A stretch of 64,000 bases of DNA from CAIWHR01 sp963813415 (GTDB lineage Bacteria; Pseudomonadota; Gammaproteobacteria; Burkholderiales; Casimicrobiaceae): contig CAWEYW010000016.1 of the NCBI GenBank assembly GCA_963813415.1, positions 25,888 through 89,887 on the forward strand, given 5' to 3'. Both the position numbers and the translations under genes were made by a program. Below are positions 53,996-63,057 of the stretch, one piece after another. Every line of letters starts with the position of its first letter. Position 1 is the stretch's first letter. The notes under the pieces were generated by a model. It was given only the letters and a program-made list of their open reading frames with translations. It was not told the origin of the DNA and ran no database searches.

Positions 53996-55180
53996 ATGCC
54001 TGAATTCTATCGTCTGACCCGCCTGCCTCCGTACGTGTTCAACATCACGACGGAACTCAAGATGGCCGCCCGGCGCCGTGGCGAGGACATCATCGACTTC
54101 GGCATGGGCAATCCGGACGGGCCCACGCCGCAGCACATCGTCGACAAGCTGATCGAGACGGTGCGTCGCACCGACACGCACGGCTATTCAGTGTCGAAAG
54201 GGATTCCGCGCCTGCGCAAGGCGGTGTGCGACTGGTACCAGCGGCGCTGGGGCGTCGAGTTCGACCCGGAAACCGAAGCGATCGTCACGATCGGCTCCAA
54301 GGAAGGCATCGCCCACCTGGCGCTTGCCACGCTCGGCCGCGGCGATACCGTGCTGGTGCCCAATCCGAGCTATCCGATTCACATCTACGGGCCGGTCATC
54401 GCCGGCGCGGACATCCGCCACATCCCCATCTCGCCGGACGTGGATTTCTTCGGCGAGCTCGAGCACACGATCCGCACGAGCTTCCCGAAGCCGAAGATGT
54501 TGATCATCAATTTCCCGTCGAACCCCACCGCGCAATGCGTGGAGCTGCCGTTCTTCGAGAAGATCGTCGCCCTGGCGCGCGAGTACGGCATCTACGTCGT
54601 CCACGATCTCGCGTATGCCGACATCACGTTCGATGGCTGGAAGGCACCTTCGATCATGCAGGTGCCCGGCGCGCGCGAGGTCGCCGTCGAGTTCTTCACG
54701 ATGTCGAAGAGCTACAACATGGCGGGCTGGCGGATCGGCTTCATGGTGGGCAACCGCGACCTCGTCAACGCGCTCGCCCGCATCAAGGGCTATCACGATT
54801 ACGGCACGTTCACGCCGATCCAGGTCGCCGCCATTGCCGCGCTGGACGGACCGCAGGAATGCGTTGCCGAGATCGCCATGAAATACCAGAAGCGGCGCGA
54901 CGTGCTGGTCAAGGGCCTGCACGAGGCCGGCTGGATGGTGGAGAACCCGAAGGCGTCCATGTACGTGTGGGCGAAGATACCCGACCATTACCGCAGCGAG
55001 GGCTCGCTGGAATTCACCAAGCGGCTGCTCGCGAAGGCGCAGGTATCCGTCGCGCCCGGGGTGGGTTTCGGCGAATACGGCGACGGACACGTGCGTTTCG
55101 CGATGATCGAGAACGAGGCCCGCACGCGACAGGCGGTGCGCTGCATCAAGAAGATGTTCCGCGAGGACGGTCTCGCATGA
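53996..55180 (+). CDS. alaC: Alanine transaminase AlaC (PLP class I/II)
   Basis: AlaC-type aminotransferases make alanine from pyruvate and glutamate. The 394 residues show DFGMGNPDGPTP, INFPSNPTAQ and HDLAYADITFDG, with PLP-binding Lys238 in TMSKSYNMAGWRIGF. The Arg of the carboxylate site is in GDGHVRFAMIENE. The ATG is used rather than the in-frame TTG 18 bases earlier. It overlaps hom in ATGA, the usual betaproteobacterial arrangement. Confidence 0.93.
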   Translation: MPEFYRLTRLPPYVFNITTELKMAARRRGEDIIDFGMGNPDGPTPQHIVDKLIETVRRTDTHGYSVSKGIPRLRKAVCDWYQRRWGVEFDPETEAIVTIGSKEGIAHLALATLGRGDTVLVPNPSYPIHIYGPVIAGADIRHIPISPDVDFFGELEHTIRTSFPKPKMLIINFPSNPTAQCVELPFFEKIVALAREYGIYVVHDLAYADITFDGWKAPSIMQVPGAREVAVEFFTMSKSYNMAGWRIGFMVGNRDLVNALARIKGYHDYGTFTPIQVAAIAALDGPQECVAEIAMKYQKRRDVLVKGLHEAGWMVENPKASMYVWAKIPDHYRSEGSLEFTKRLLAKAQVSVAPGVGFGEYGDGHVRFAMIENEARTRQAVRCIKKMFREDGLA

Positions 55181-56493
55181 AGCCGCTCCAGGTTGGCCTC
55201 CTCGGCATCGGCACCGTGGGGTTGGGCACGTGGACGGTCCTGCGCCGCAACGAGGAGGAGATCACGCGGCGCGCCGGCAGGCCGATTCGCATCACCTGGA
55301 TCGCGGAGCGCTCGCTCGAGCGTGCCCGGGCCGTCACGCAGGGTGCAGCGGGCGTGAACATCACCGACGACGCCCACGTGGTGCTCGCGCACCCCGACAT
55401 CGATATCGTGATCGAGCTCATCGGCGGGATCGAGCCGGCGCGCACCCTCGTGCTGGAGGCGATCGCCAACGGCAAGAACGTGGTCACCGCCAACAAGGCG
55501 CTGCTGGCGCGACATGGCAACGAGATCTTCGCGGCCGCGCACGCGAAGGGCGTGATGGTGGCCTTCGAAGGTGCTGTCGCCGGCGGCATCCCGATCATCA
55601 AGGCGCTGCGCGAAGGTCTCTCGGCGAACCGCATCGAGTGGATCGCCGGCATCATCAACGGCACCTCGAACTTCATCCTGTCCGAGATGCGCGAGAAGGG
55701 TGCCGCGTTCGCAACGGTGCTCAAGGAAGCGCAGGCCCGCGGGTACGCTGAAGCCGATCCGACGTTCGACATCGAAGGCATCGACGCGGCGCACAAGCTC
55801 ACCATCATGTCGGCCATTGCCTTCGGCGTGCCGATGCAGTTCGACAAGGCCTACACCGAGGGGATTTCCAAGCTCGATCCGGCGGACATGCGCTATGCGG
55901 AAGAGCTCGGCTACCGCATCAAGCTGCTCGGCATCACGCGGCGCACGCCGGCGGGCATCGAGCTGCGCGTGCACCCGACGCTGATCCCCGCCAAGCGGCT
56001 GATCGCCAACGTCGAAGGCGTGATGAATGCCGTCCTCGTGCAGGCGGACGCGGTGGGACCGACGCTTTACTACGGTGCCGGGGCGGGCGCCGAGCCGACC
56101 GCGAGCGCGGTCATCGCCGATCTCGTCGACGTCACGCGCATGCATACCGCGGACCCCGAGCACCGGGTACCGCACCTCGCATTCCAGCCCGACCAGCTTT
56201 CGAGCACACCCTTCCTGCCGATGGGCGAGGTGGTGACGAGCTACTACCTGCGCATGCGGGTGCTCGACCGCCCCGGCGTGCTGGCCGACATCACCCGCAT
56301 CCTCGCCGACCGTGAGATCTCGATCGACGCCATGATCCAGAAGGAGCCGCCGGAAGGCGAGGACCAGACGGACATCATCCTGCTCACCCATCGAACCGTC
56401 GAGAAGCAGGTCGTCGACGCGATCGCGCGCATCGAAGCCCTCCCGACGGTGCGCGGCAAGATGGTGCGCATTCGTCTCGAAGCGCTGAGCTGA
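55177..56493 (+). CDS. hom: Homoserine dehydrogenase
   Basis: Hom reduces aspartate semialdehyde to homoserine on the Thr/Met branch. The 438 residues have the NAD(P) loop GLLGIGTVGLGTWTVL, VVTANKALLARHG, and GIINGTSNFILSEM with the conserved Asn. FDIEGIDAAHKLTIMSA is near residue 205. The C-terminal ACT domain is RVLDRPGVLADITRILADREI, where threonine is expected to feed back. Its ATG overlaps the alaC stop. Confidence 0.96.
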   Translation: MKPLQVGLLGIGTVGLGTWTVLRRNEEEITRRAGRPIRITWIAERSLERARAVTQGAAGVNITDDAHVVLAHPDIDIVIELIGGIEPARTLVLEAIANGKNVVTANKALLARHGNEIFAAAHAKGVMVAFEGAVAGGIPIIKALREGLSANRIEWIAGIINGTSNFILSEMREKGAAFATVLKEAQARGYAEADPTFDIEGIDAAHKLTIMSAIAFGVPMQFDKAYTEGISKLDPADMRYAEELGYRIKLLGITRRTPAGIELRVHPTLIPAKRLIANVEGVMNAVLVQADAVGPTLYYGAGAGAEPTASAVIADLVDVTRMHTADPEHRVPHLAFQPDQLSSTPFLPMGEVVTSYYLRMRVLDRPGVLADITRILADREISIDAMIQKEPPEGEDQTDIILLTHRTVEKQVVDAIARIEALPTVRGKMVRIRLEALS

Positions 56494-56504
56494 GTCGCCA
56501 CCCG

Positions 56505-57938
56505 ATGCGCTATCTGTCGACGCGCGGGGCGTGGGCCGGCAATCCGCAGACGTTCAGCGCGATTCTCCTCGAAGGTCTCGCGCCGGACGGCGGCCTTGCC
56601 GTTCCGGAGACGTATCCGCAGCTCGGCGCCGGCGAGCTGGCAGGCCTGCGGCCATTATCGTACGTCGCGCTCGCCAAGGCGCTCCTCTCCCGGTTCATCA
56701 CCGACATTCCGGCAGCCGATCTGGCCCGGCTGGTCGAGCGCACTTACACCGCAGAGGTGTTCGGCAGCGAGGACATCACGCCGGTGAGCACGCTCGAGCC
56801 GGGCCTGCACCTTCTGCACGTGTCGAACGGCCCGACCCTGGCGTTCAAGGACATCGCGCTGCAACTGCTCGGCAACCTCTTCGAGTACGCGCTGGAGCGC
56901 GAGCATCGCGACCTCAATGTGCTGGGCGCGACCTCCGGCGACACGGGCAGCTCCGCCGAATACGCCATGCGCGGCAAGCGGCACGTGACCGTGTTCATGC
57001 TCTCGCCGCACGGGCGGATGAGCCCGTTCCAGCAGGCGCAGATGTACTCGGTCGCGGAGCCGAACATCCACAACATCGCGATCCGCGGCGTGTTCGACGA
57101 TTGCCAGGACATCGTGAAGGCCGTGAGCGCGGATGCTTCATTCAAGACGCGCTGGCGCATCGGCACGGTGAACTCCATCAACTGGGCACGTGTCGCCGCG
57201 CAGGTCGTGTATTACTTCAAGGGTTATTTTGCGGTCGCCCGGGACACCCGCGCAGCGGTGGACTTCGCCGTGCCGTCGGGAAATTTCGGCAACATCCTCG
57301 CGGGTCACGTGGCGCGCAGCATGGGGCTGCCCATCCGGCGGCTCATCCTTGCGAGCAACGAGAACGATGTGCTCGACGAGTTCTTTCGGACCGGACGCTA
57401 CCGCCCGCGGGCGACCGCCGAAACCCACGCGACGTCGAGCCCGTCGATGGACATTTCCAAGGCCTCGAACTTCGAGCGCTACGTGTTCGACATGGCAGGA
57501 CGCGATCCTGCCGTCGTGCGGCGACTGTGGAACGAGCTCGCCGCGCACGGCGAGTTCGACCTGCGCGGCACGCCATGCTGGGACGCGGTCCTGCGGTCCG
57601 GCTTCGTCTCGGGTCGCAGCGTGCACGCCGATCGCATCGCAACGATCCGCCACTGTGCGACGCAATACGGCATCACCATCGACCCGCACACTGCGGACGG
57701 CGTGAAAGTCGCGCTGGCGTTGCGCGAACGCGAGGTGCCGGTGATCTGCATCGAGACCGCACTGCCCGCCAAGTTCGCGAGCACCATCCGCGAGGCGCTT
57801 GGTCACGATCCGGAGCGGCCGCCCGCTTACGCCGATCTGGAGCAGCGGCCGCAGCGTTGCACGGTGCTGCCCGCCGACGTGGAGCAGGTGAAGGCGTACA
57901 TCGGCGCGCACGCCGCCGCCGCGTCGGCCGCGGCGTGA
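56505..57938 (+). CDS. thrC: Threonine synthase
   Basis: ThrC turns O-phosphohomoserine into threonine with PLP. The 477 residues begin MRYLSTRGAWAG, typical of the longer class, with PLP-binding Lys115 in GPTLAFKDIALQLLG and the phosphate loop LGATSGDTGSSAEYA. FAVPSGNFGNILAGHVA is also present. It lies 11 bases after hom and completes the alaC-hom-thrC operon. Confidence 0.96.
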   Translation: MRYLSTRGAWAGNPQTFSAILLEGLAPDGGLAVPETYPQLGAGELAGLRPLSYVALAKALLSRFITDIPAADLARLVERTYTAEVFGSEDITPVSTLEPGLHLLHVSNGPTLAFKDIALQLLGNLFEYALEREHRDLNVLGATSGDTGSSAEYAMRGKRHVTVFMLSPHGRMSPFQQAQMYSVAEPNIHNIAIRGVFDDCQDIVKAVSADASFKTRWRIGTVNSINWARVAAQVVYYFKGYFAVARDTRAAVDFAVPSGNFGNILAGHVARSMGLPIRRLILASNENDVLDEFFRTGRYRPRATAETHATSSPSMDISKASNFERYVFDMAGRDPAVVRRLWNELAAHGEFDLRGTPCWDAVLRSGFVSGRSVHADRIATIRHCATQYGITIDPHTADGVKVALALREREVPVICIETALPAKFASTIREALGHDPERPPAYADLEQRPQRCTVLPADVEQVKAYIGAHAAAASAAA

Positions 57939-57960
57939 TCGGCAGCCCGGTGCTTCGCCC

Positions 57961-59415
57961 GTGATGCGCGATCAGCTCGCGCGGCTCGGCCGTAACCTGC
58001 GCGCCGGAGCGCGTCTAGCGCTGTTCCTGCGGGTCGACCGGCTCCAATTCCGCGTTGGCGTTGCCGAGCTGCTGTGGCTGTTCGCGCTGTCGGCGCTGCT
58101 CGATGGCGCCGGCGATTGGATCCGCTACGGCCCCGACGCGGAGTTCTCGCTGTATGGAGCAGGCAGCGAGCTCTTCTCCGCAGGCCTGCTGCTGCTGATT
58201 GCGGCCCTGCTCTCGCTCGCGTGGCGTCAGGCCTCGCTCTTGACGGCGCTGCCGGCCATGGTGCTCGCCGCGCTGCCCGTGATCCAGCTGGCGCAGGCGG
58301 CAGCCGATACGCTGCAGCTCTTCGTCGAGCCATCGCCCCTCATGAATGTGCTCGGGTCAGCGTTTACCGCCTGGCTCGTCGTCGTGCTGGTGCGTACCGT
58401 AGCCGTTGCGCTGGAGCGCAGCGAAGGGCGATGGTGGCGTGCGGCGTTGGGCGGGCTCGCCCTCGCTGCCCCGTTGTGGGTGGCGCCGGCACTCGCGCCG
58501 ACCGAGCCGTGGTGGCGGCAGCCTGCCACCGCCGGCGGTGCGGATGCGCAGTATCCGAATCCCGCTTCCGAGCCGGTGCTGGCCGCACAGGGCGCGCTTC
58601 TCGACGACGCGCTCGGGGACCTGGAGGACGAGCGTCCCGGCACCACGGATCTCTACTTCGTCGCGTTCGGTTCGAGCGCCGCGGAGGACGGCTACCGCGA
58701 TGATGTGCAGCGGGCACGCAAGGTGATGGACGAGCGCTGGGACACCGCCGGACATTCGGTGACACTGCTCAACAACCCCGCGACGCTGCTCGAAACGCCG
58801 ATCGCCACGGTGACCAACCTGCGCGAGACGTTGAAGGAAATGGCCGGCGCGATGGACACCGATCAGGACGTCGCCATGGTGTACCTGGCCGGCCCCGCAA
58901 CGCCCGAGTCGCTCACCGTCAGCCTGCCGCCGCTGGATCTTGCCCCGGTCACCCCGGCGATTCTGCGCGCGCTGCTGGACGAGGCCGCAATCACCTGGCG
59001 CATCGTCGTTGTCTCGGCGTGCTATTCGGGGGCCTTCATTCCGGCGCTGAAGGATGATCACACGATGGTCGTCACCGCGGCGCGCGCCGATCGGCCCACT
59101 TTCGGCTGCCACGCTGACGACGCGGGCACGCGGTTCGGTGCGGCTTTTTTCGAAGCAATGACCAAGGCCGACGGCCTGCCTGCCGCGTTCGATCGTGCCC
59201 GGCAGTACATCGCTGATCGCGAACGCGAGGACCATGTGACGCCGGCGTCCGAGCCCCAGGTATTCATCGGCGACGCGATGGCGGAGAAGCTGAAGGAGCT
59301 CGAGCACGGCAGCGCGGCCCGGCGATCTGGACGCATGGTCATGCACGAAGCCCCGCGATCGGCGGGTTCCCGATATTGGGCGCGGATTGCCGCGCGCCGG
59401 TCCCCGACATTCTGA
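57961..59415 (+). CDS. Peptidase C13-like membrane protein lacking the catalytic His
   Basis: The 484-residue product has about four N-terminal membrane helices (35-175) and a C-terminal legumain/GPI8-like (C13) domain from about 225. The nucleophile region is intact (VVVSACYSGAFIPAL, Cys354), and so are TTDLYFVAFGSSAAEDG and TPIATVTNLRETL. At the position where the family has Ser-His-Gly, this one reads VYLAGPATPE (307-316), so the catalytic His appears lost. It may be an inactive relative. The GTG start is followed directly by an ATG. It lies 22 bases after thrC. Confidence 0.8.
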   Translation: MMRDQLARLGRNLRAGARLALFLRVDRLQFRVGVAELLWLFALSALLDGAGDWIRYGPDAEFSLYGAGSELFSAGLLLLIAALLSLAWRQASLLTALPAMVLAALPVIQLAQAAADTLQLFVEPSPLMNVLGSAFTAWLVVVLVRTVAVALERSEGRWWRAALGGLALAAPLWVAPALAPTEPWWRQPATAGGADAQYPNPASEPVLAAQGALLDDALGDLEDERPGTTDLYFVAFGSSAAEDGYRDDVQRARKVMDERWDTAGHSVTLLNNPATLLETPIATVTNLRETLKEMAGAMDTDQDVAMVYLAGPATPESLTVSLPPLDLAPVTPAILRALLDEAAITWRIVVVSACYSGAFIPALKDDHTMVVTAARADRPTFGCHADDAGTRFGAAFFEAMTKADGLPAAFDRARQYIADREREDHVTPASEPQVFIGDAMAEKLKELEHGSAARRSGRMVMHEAPRSAGSRYWARIAARRSPTF

Positions 59416-59668
59416 CCGTCGGTCGGGATTCGATGCGCGCAGTGCTCGTGGTGCGCAATCATGGCCGGGGATGGCGGCACCCGGCGGCTGACGAGGGACG
59501 AGCGGGCTCGTTGCAAATCTGGCGGGCCGAGTCGGCCGCTACGGTCGATCACTCGCTGCGTGCGTGACGTCCCGGGACACCCGGCCTATGATTCGAGGCG
59601 CGTGCATCGGCTCGATCGCCGCCGGTATCGGCGATGGGGCGAGGTGGCAGCGGGCGGGAGGAGAAGAC

Positions 59669-60481
59669 ATGGACGCATCGAGATTTGTCGAAAGCCCGCT
59701 GGCGATCCGTCGTGCTGCAGGGATCGCACTGGTCGCCATCAGTGCACTGCTCGGCGCCGCGCCGGTCGCGGCGCAGGTCGTTTCCGACGCGACCTTTCTG
59801 GACGCGAACTGGGTTCTCACCGTGGCCACGGCCGGGAACGGCGGCAGCGTCGCGGCCGCGCAGGTAGCGTCGGGCGGTAATCCGGGCGCGTTTCGCAACG
59901 TGACCGATGCGTTGAATGCCGCGCCGGCGGGGAGCCAGACGATCGTGCTCAGCACGAGCATCTTCACGCCGTTCACCTATACGCCGTCGGTATCCGGAGC
60001 GATTACCTCGATCGCGTACATCGAGGATGCCGCCTGTACGGGCGGCTGCTTCGGCCAGGGGCAGTCCACCGGGCCGGCCTTGTCGCAGGGTGGCAACCTG
60101 TACATCCTGAGCAGCAGCACGGTCATCACGGGCGCGGGGACGACGTTTGCGAATCACGCGCTGAATGGGCTGACGGCGAGCGACTTCGGACTCGTGAATG
60201 TCACGCCGACGACGCTGTTCGACAACACCCAACACCCGAACTTCTCGTCGTCCGGCGGCCCGATCCAGTTTGGCTTTTTCCGTGCCAACGGAACCGGCGT
60301 CGACGGTGGCGGCTACACGCTGTCCGCAGGCATCGACAACTGGCAAGTGACGATTGCCGGCCCCCCGGTCTTTGCAGGCGGAGCGGCGAGCATGATTCCG
60401 ACGCTCGGCCAATGGCAGCTTGCACTGCTCGCACTCGCCATTCTGCTGATCGGACTCGCCAGCGCGCGTCGACGCAGCTGA
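59669..60481 (+). CDS. Exported IPTL-CTERM protein
   Basis: The 270-residue product has a signal peptide (IRRAAGIALVAISALLGAAPVAAQ). Its Ser/Thr/Gly/Asn-rich body contains one close Cys pair (CTGGC). The C-terminal sorting signal has IPTLGQW, a hydrophobic helix and the basic end ARRRS. IPTL-CTERM signals are thought to be processed by an exosortase variant (XrtH type). None is in this window. A run resembling GGGAGGAG just upstream of the ATG sets the start. The function of the body is unknown; it looks like a secreted or surface beta-rich protein. The 253 bases before it hold no feature I can name. Confidence 0.8.
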   Translation: MDASRFVESPLAIRRAAGIALVAISALLGAAPVAAQVVSDATFLDANWVLTVATAGNGGSVAAAQVASGGNPGAFRNVTDALNAAPAGSQTIVLSTSIFTPFTYTPSVSGAITSIAYIEDAACTGGCFGQGQSTGPALSQGGNLYILSSSTVITGAGTTFANHALNGLTASDFGLVNVTPTTLFDNTQHPNFSSSGGPIQFGFFRANGTGVDGGGYTLSAGIDNWQVTIAGPPVFAGGAASMIPTLGQWQLALLALAILLIGLASARRRS

Positions 60482-60513
60482 AGCTCCACGCGTATGGGAC
60501 GTAGCTTCGTCGG

Positions 60514-60540
60514 TGACTAAGGCCAGATACATATTGCACT
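60514..60540 (+). repeat. Left terminal inverted repeat of the IS
   Basis: Begins TGACTAAGGCCAG and ends TACATATTGCACT. It matches the complement of the right end over AGGCCAG-TACATATTGCACT, with one extra A at the centre and three differences in the outer six bases. GTCGG precedes it. Confidence 0.8.
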
Positions 60541-60561
60541 CCTTGAAGCAGGAGGAGTGCG

Positions 60562-61638
60562 ATGCGGGTGCAGCACGTCGGGCATAAGATCCGAGGGTTT
60601 TACCGGGTCGCTGGGTACGCTTTACGCTGGGGCATGATTGCTCCGGATGCGCAGAAGCGACTGACCATTCTCAAGTTCTGGCAACGCCACGGTCTGGCGG
60701 CGACGCAAGAGGCGTTCAAGGTCAGCCGACGGACGCTGTATCTGTGGCGAGCCAAACTCGAAGCCGAAGGTGGCAACGTGGCCGCCCTGGTGCCGGGCTC
60801 TACCGCGCCCAAGCGGCGACGGCAGCGGCAGTGGCCGGCGGCCCTGGTGCGGGAAATCCGCCGCCTGCGCAGCGAATACCCCAATCTCGGCAAAGAAAAG
60901 CTGCAGCTGCTGTTGGCACCGTTTGCCACGGCCCAGCGCCTGCCCTGTCCCAGCCCACGCACCATCGGCCGCCTGATCGCCGACGCCCCCGACAAAATGC
61001 GCTCGCGACCGCGGGCACTGGGCGCCCCGGGCAAACCTAAGCCGGTACGCCAGCCGCGCTTGCGCAAACCCAAGCATTTCCGGGCCGAGCGCGCCGGCCA
61101 TTGCGTGTCCCTCGACAGCATCGAGCTGCGCGCGCTCAACAGTCGCCGCTACCTCATCACCTGCACCGATTTGCATTCGCACTTCGCTTGGGCCTGGGCC
61201 ACCCGCAGCCATGCCAGCGCAGCTGCTGCCCAGTTCTTCCGCTTGATCCAAGCCGTGTTCCCCTTCGCCATTGAGGCGGTGCTCACCGACAACGGCAGCG
61301 AGTTCCAACGCCATTTCGCCGCTGCCCTGGCCGATCGGCTGTTCACCCATTGGCACACCTTCCCCAAGACCCCGAAGATGAATGCCCACTGCGAACGCTT
61401 CAATCGCACCATCCAGGAAGAGTTCGTCGACTATCACTACGACCTGCTGTTCCTTGATGACCTCACCGACTTCAATCTCGAACTGCTCAGCTGGCTCTCC
61501 TGGTACAACCTGGAGCGACCCCACTTCAGCCTGACCTTACCGGTTCCCGGACGCAAAACCCCGCGCCTCCTATCCCCAGTACAATTTCTCCACCAGAACC
61601 ACCAGTGCAATATGTACTGGCCTCATACAGTCGGTTGA
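60562..61638 (+). CDS. IS transposase, DDE integrase core
   Basis: The 358-residue transposase has an N-terminal helix-turn-helix (LKFWQRHGLAATQEAFKVSRRTLYLW) and a basic linker. The rve catalytic core has Asp in CVSLDSIEL, Asp in AVLTDNGSEF and Glu in CERFNRTIQEEF. AGGAGGAG just upstream supports the ATG. The reading frame runs through the right inverted repeat and out of the element. Its TGA stop is formed by host bases within TTGACC, the -35 box of the tRNA promoter. Confidence 0.88.
   Translation: MRVQHVGHKIRGFYRVAGYALRWGMIAPDAQKRLTILKFWQRHGLAATQEAFKVSRRTLYLWRAKLEAEGGNVAALVPGSTAPKRRRQRQWPAALVREIRRLRSEYPNLGKEKLQLLLAPFATAQRLPCPSPRTIGRLIADAPDKMRSRPRALGAPGKPKPVRQPRLRKPKHFRAERAGHCVSLDSIELRALNSRRYLITCTDLHSHFAWAWATRSHASAAAAQFFRLIQAVFPFAIEAVLTDNGSEFQRHFAAALADRLFTHWHTFPKTPKMNAHCERFNRTIQEEFVDYHYDLLFLDDLTDFNLELLSWLSWYNLERPHFSLTLPVPGRKTPRLLSPVQFLHQNHQCNMYWPHTVG
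61604..61629 (-). repeat. Right terminal inverted repeat of the IS
   Basis: Read on the minus strand it begins TGTATGAGGCCAG and ends TACATATTGCACT, the partner of the left end. It codes for the last residues of the transposase. GTCGG follows on the plus strand. Confidence 0.8.
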
Positions 61639-61664
61639 CCGCCTACGGGAACGGCCGTTATAAT
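61635..61664 (+). promoter_or_regulatory. Promoter of the initiator tRNA gene
   Basis: TTGACC, an 18-base spacer and a perfect TATAAT end ten bases before the tRNA. This is the best sigma70 promoter in the window. Its -35 box touches the IS target duplication, so everything upstream of -35 has been replaced by IS sequence. Confidence 0.8.
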
Positions 61665-61674
61665 TGCGGTCTGC

Positions 61675-61752
<78 letters not shown>

Positions 61753-61756
61753 CGAA

Positions 61757-62821
61757 TCAAGGGCTTGCCGCTGGCAGGCCCTTTTCATTTTCGGGCCTGT
61801 GACCAAAACGTGCCATGTTTTGCACGTCGTTGGTGCGCAAACTCCCGAGGCGCTCCGCATACGGCGCCAGGTGATCCGCCGCGAGGTGCGCATAACGCCG
61901 CACCATCTCCGGCGACTCCCAGCCGCCCATCTCCTGCAACGCGAACAGCGGCGTGCCGTTCTGCACGTGCCAGCTGGCCCAGGTATGCCGCAGATCGTGC
62001 CAGCGAAAGTCCTCGATGCCGGCGCGTTCCAGTGCTGCGTACCAGGCCTTGGTGCTGACCTGGGTGATCGGCTTGCCGTGATAGCTGAACACGTGCGTGG
62101 TGTGCTTACCGAGCTGCTTTTGCACGAGCGCAATGGCTTCCGCGTTGAGCGGAACGCCAATCGCGCGGCGTGCCTTGGCTTGATCGGGATGCACCCACGC
62201 CAACTTCCGCGCCAAATCCACCTGCGACCACTGCAATCCCGTGACATTGGCCGCGCGCAAGCCGGTTGCGAGCGAGAACGCCGCCATGTCGGCGAGGTGC
62301 TCCGGTAACTGCGCCAACAGCCGCTGAGCTTCGTCGCGCGTGAGAAAGCGAATACGCCGGGTGGGCTCCTTCAACATCCGTACCTTCGGGGCCCGGTCCA
62401 GCCATTCCCAGTCGTGCACGCACTTGCGCAGGATCGCGCGGACGAGTTCCAGGGTGCGATTGACAGTGGCATTGCGATGCCCGAGCGCCAGCTTGGCGTC
62501 GATGATCCGCTCGAGGTTGGCACGGGTAATCGTGGTGAGGTCCTTGCCGCCCAGGTAGCGATGCAGCCAACGCAGCTTCACCACATCTTCCTTGGCCGTC
62601 GCCTTGTGCGACTGCTCCTTCAACCACTGCACCACCGCCTCGTTCCAGGTATGCCGTGGCTTCTCGCCGAGATGGCCGATGCGCCACAGCTCTGCCTTGA
62701 ACCGATCGTGCGCTTCCTGCGCTAGGGCTTTGTTGGCAGTCCCAGTAGTGCGGCGTATTCGCTCTCCGTGGGGAGCGCGGACGTCGATCCACCAGACACC
62801 GCCGCGTTTGCAAAGTGACAT
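61757..62821 (-). CDS. Tyrosine recombinase/integrase
   Basis: The 354 residues have an Arm-like N-terminus, a SAM-like core-binding domain (about 55-140) and the catalytic domain. The catalytic residues are Arg189 (ATGLRAANVTGL), His275 and Arg278 (WHDLRHTWASW), Trp301 in MGGW and nucleophile Tyr310 (MVRRYAHLA). AGGAG six bases before the ATG sets the start. The stop lies five bases beyond the tRNA, and the last codons contain the tRNA terminator hairpin. The first 100 bases overlap the upstream HTH gene. Confidence 0.92.
   Translation of the reverse strand: MSLCKRGGVWWIDVRAPHGERIRRTTGTANKALAQEAHDRFKAELWRIGHLGEKPRHTWNEAVVQWLKEQSHKATAKEDVVKLRWLHRYLGGKDLTTITRANLERIIDAKLALGHRNATVNRTLELVRAILRKCVHDWEWLDRAPKVRMLKEPTRRIRFLTRDEAQRLLAQLPEHLADMAAFSLATGLRAANVTGLQWSQVDLARKLAWVHPDQAKARRAIGVPLNAEAIALVQKQLGKHTTHVFSYHGKPITQVSTKAWYAALERAGIEDFRWHDLRHTWASWHVQNGTPLFALQEMGGWESPEMVRRYAHLAADHLAPYAERLGSLRTNDVQNMARFGHRPENEKGLPAASP
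61759..61792 (+). terminator. Intrinsic terminator of tRNA-fMet, inside the integrase gene
   Basis: AAGGGC-t-TGCC-gct-GGCA-g-GCCCTT followed by TTCATTTT, starting eight bases after the tRNA. It is a strong stem with T-rich tail on the plus strand. The same bases encode the last dozen or so residues of the integrase on the minus strand. Confidence 0.75.
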
Positions 62822-63057
62822 TCCATCTCCTTTCTCAGGGTCACTTGCAACGCTTGCCGAGGAGCAGCATAGAGCGATCGCAGGTACTGGACAAGGTCGT
62901 CTTCCAGGAACACCCAAGCGCGGCCGACCTTGGCGCCGGGAATCTGGCCACGCTTGGCGCGAACGCGCAGTTCCTCCGGGTGCAGGCGCAGGAAGCGCGC
63001 GGCCTCCTTGAGGTCGAGGGTGCGCACGGCATCACTGGGCGGGCGCCGCCGGCGCAT
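62722..63057 (-). CDS. Small HTH protein (excisionase-like fold)
   Basis: The 111-residue product has a winged helix-turn-helix of the excisionase/MerR-like type: LDLKEAARFLRLHPEELRVR, then KRGQIPGAKVGRAWVFLEDDLVQYL. It could be the recombination directionality factor or a repressor. The C-terminal 33 codons overlap the start of the integrase gene in another frame. No ribosome binding site is visible, but the start lies inside the end of the next upstream HTH gene, so translation is probably coupled. Confidence 0.7.
   Translation of the reverse strand: MRRRRPPSDAVRTLDLKEAARFLRLHPEELRVRAKRGQIPGAKVGRAWVFLEDDLVQYLRSLYAAPRQALQVTLRKEMECHFANAAVSGGSTSALPTESEYAALLGLPTKP

Larger units (their letters stand above)
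60514..61629 (+). mobile_element. IS481-like insertion sequence, apparently complete
   Basis: The element is 1116 bases with TG...CA ends, terminal inverted repeats and one transposase gene. The five bases GTCGG directly flank both ends (60509-60513 and 61630-61634) and read as the target-site duplication. The assignment to the IS481-like group rests on the single-frame integrase-core transposase with an N-terminal helix-turn-helix, not on a database match. The insertion puts the right end against the -35 box of the initiator tRNA gene. Confidence 0.8.

Noticed and set aside
59376..59567. A 63-codon frame between the C13-like gene and the IPTL gene
   Set aside because: It has no ribosome binding site, starts inside the preceding gene and resembles nothing. 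I treat 59416-59668 as non-coding with nothing recognisable.
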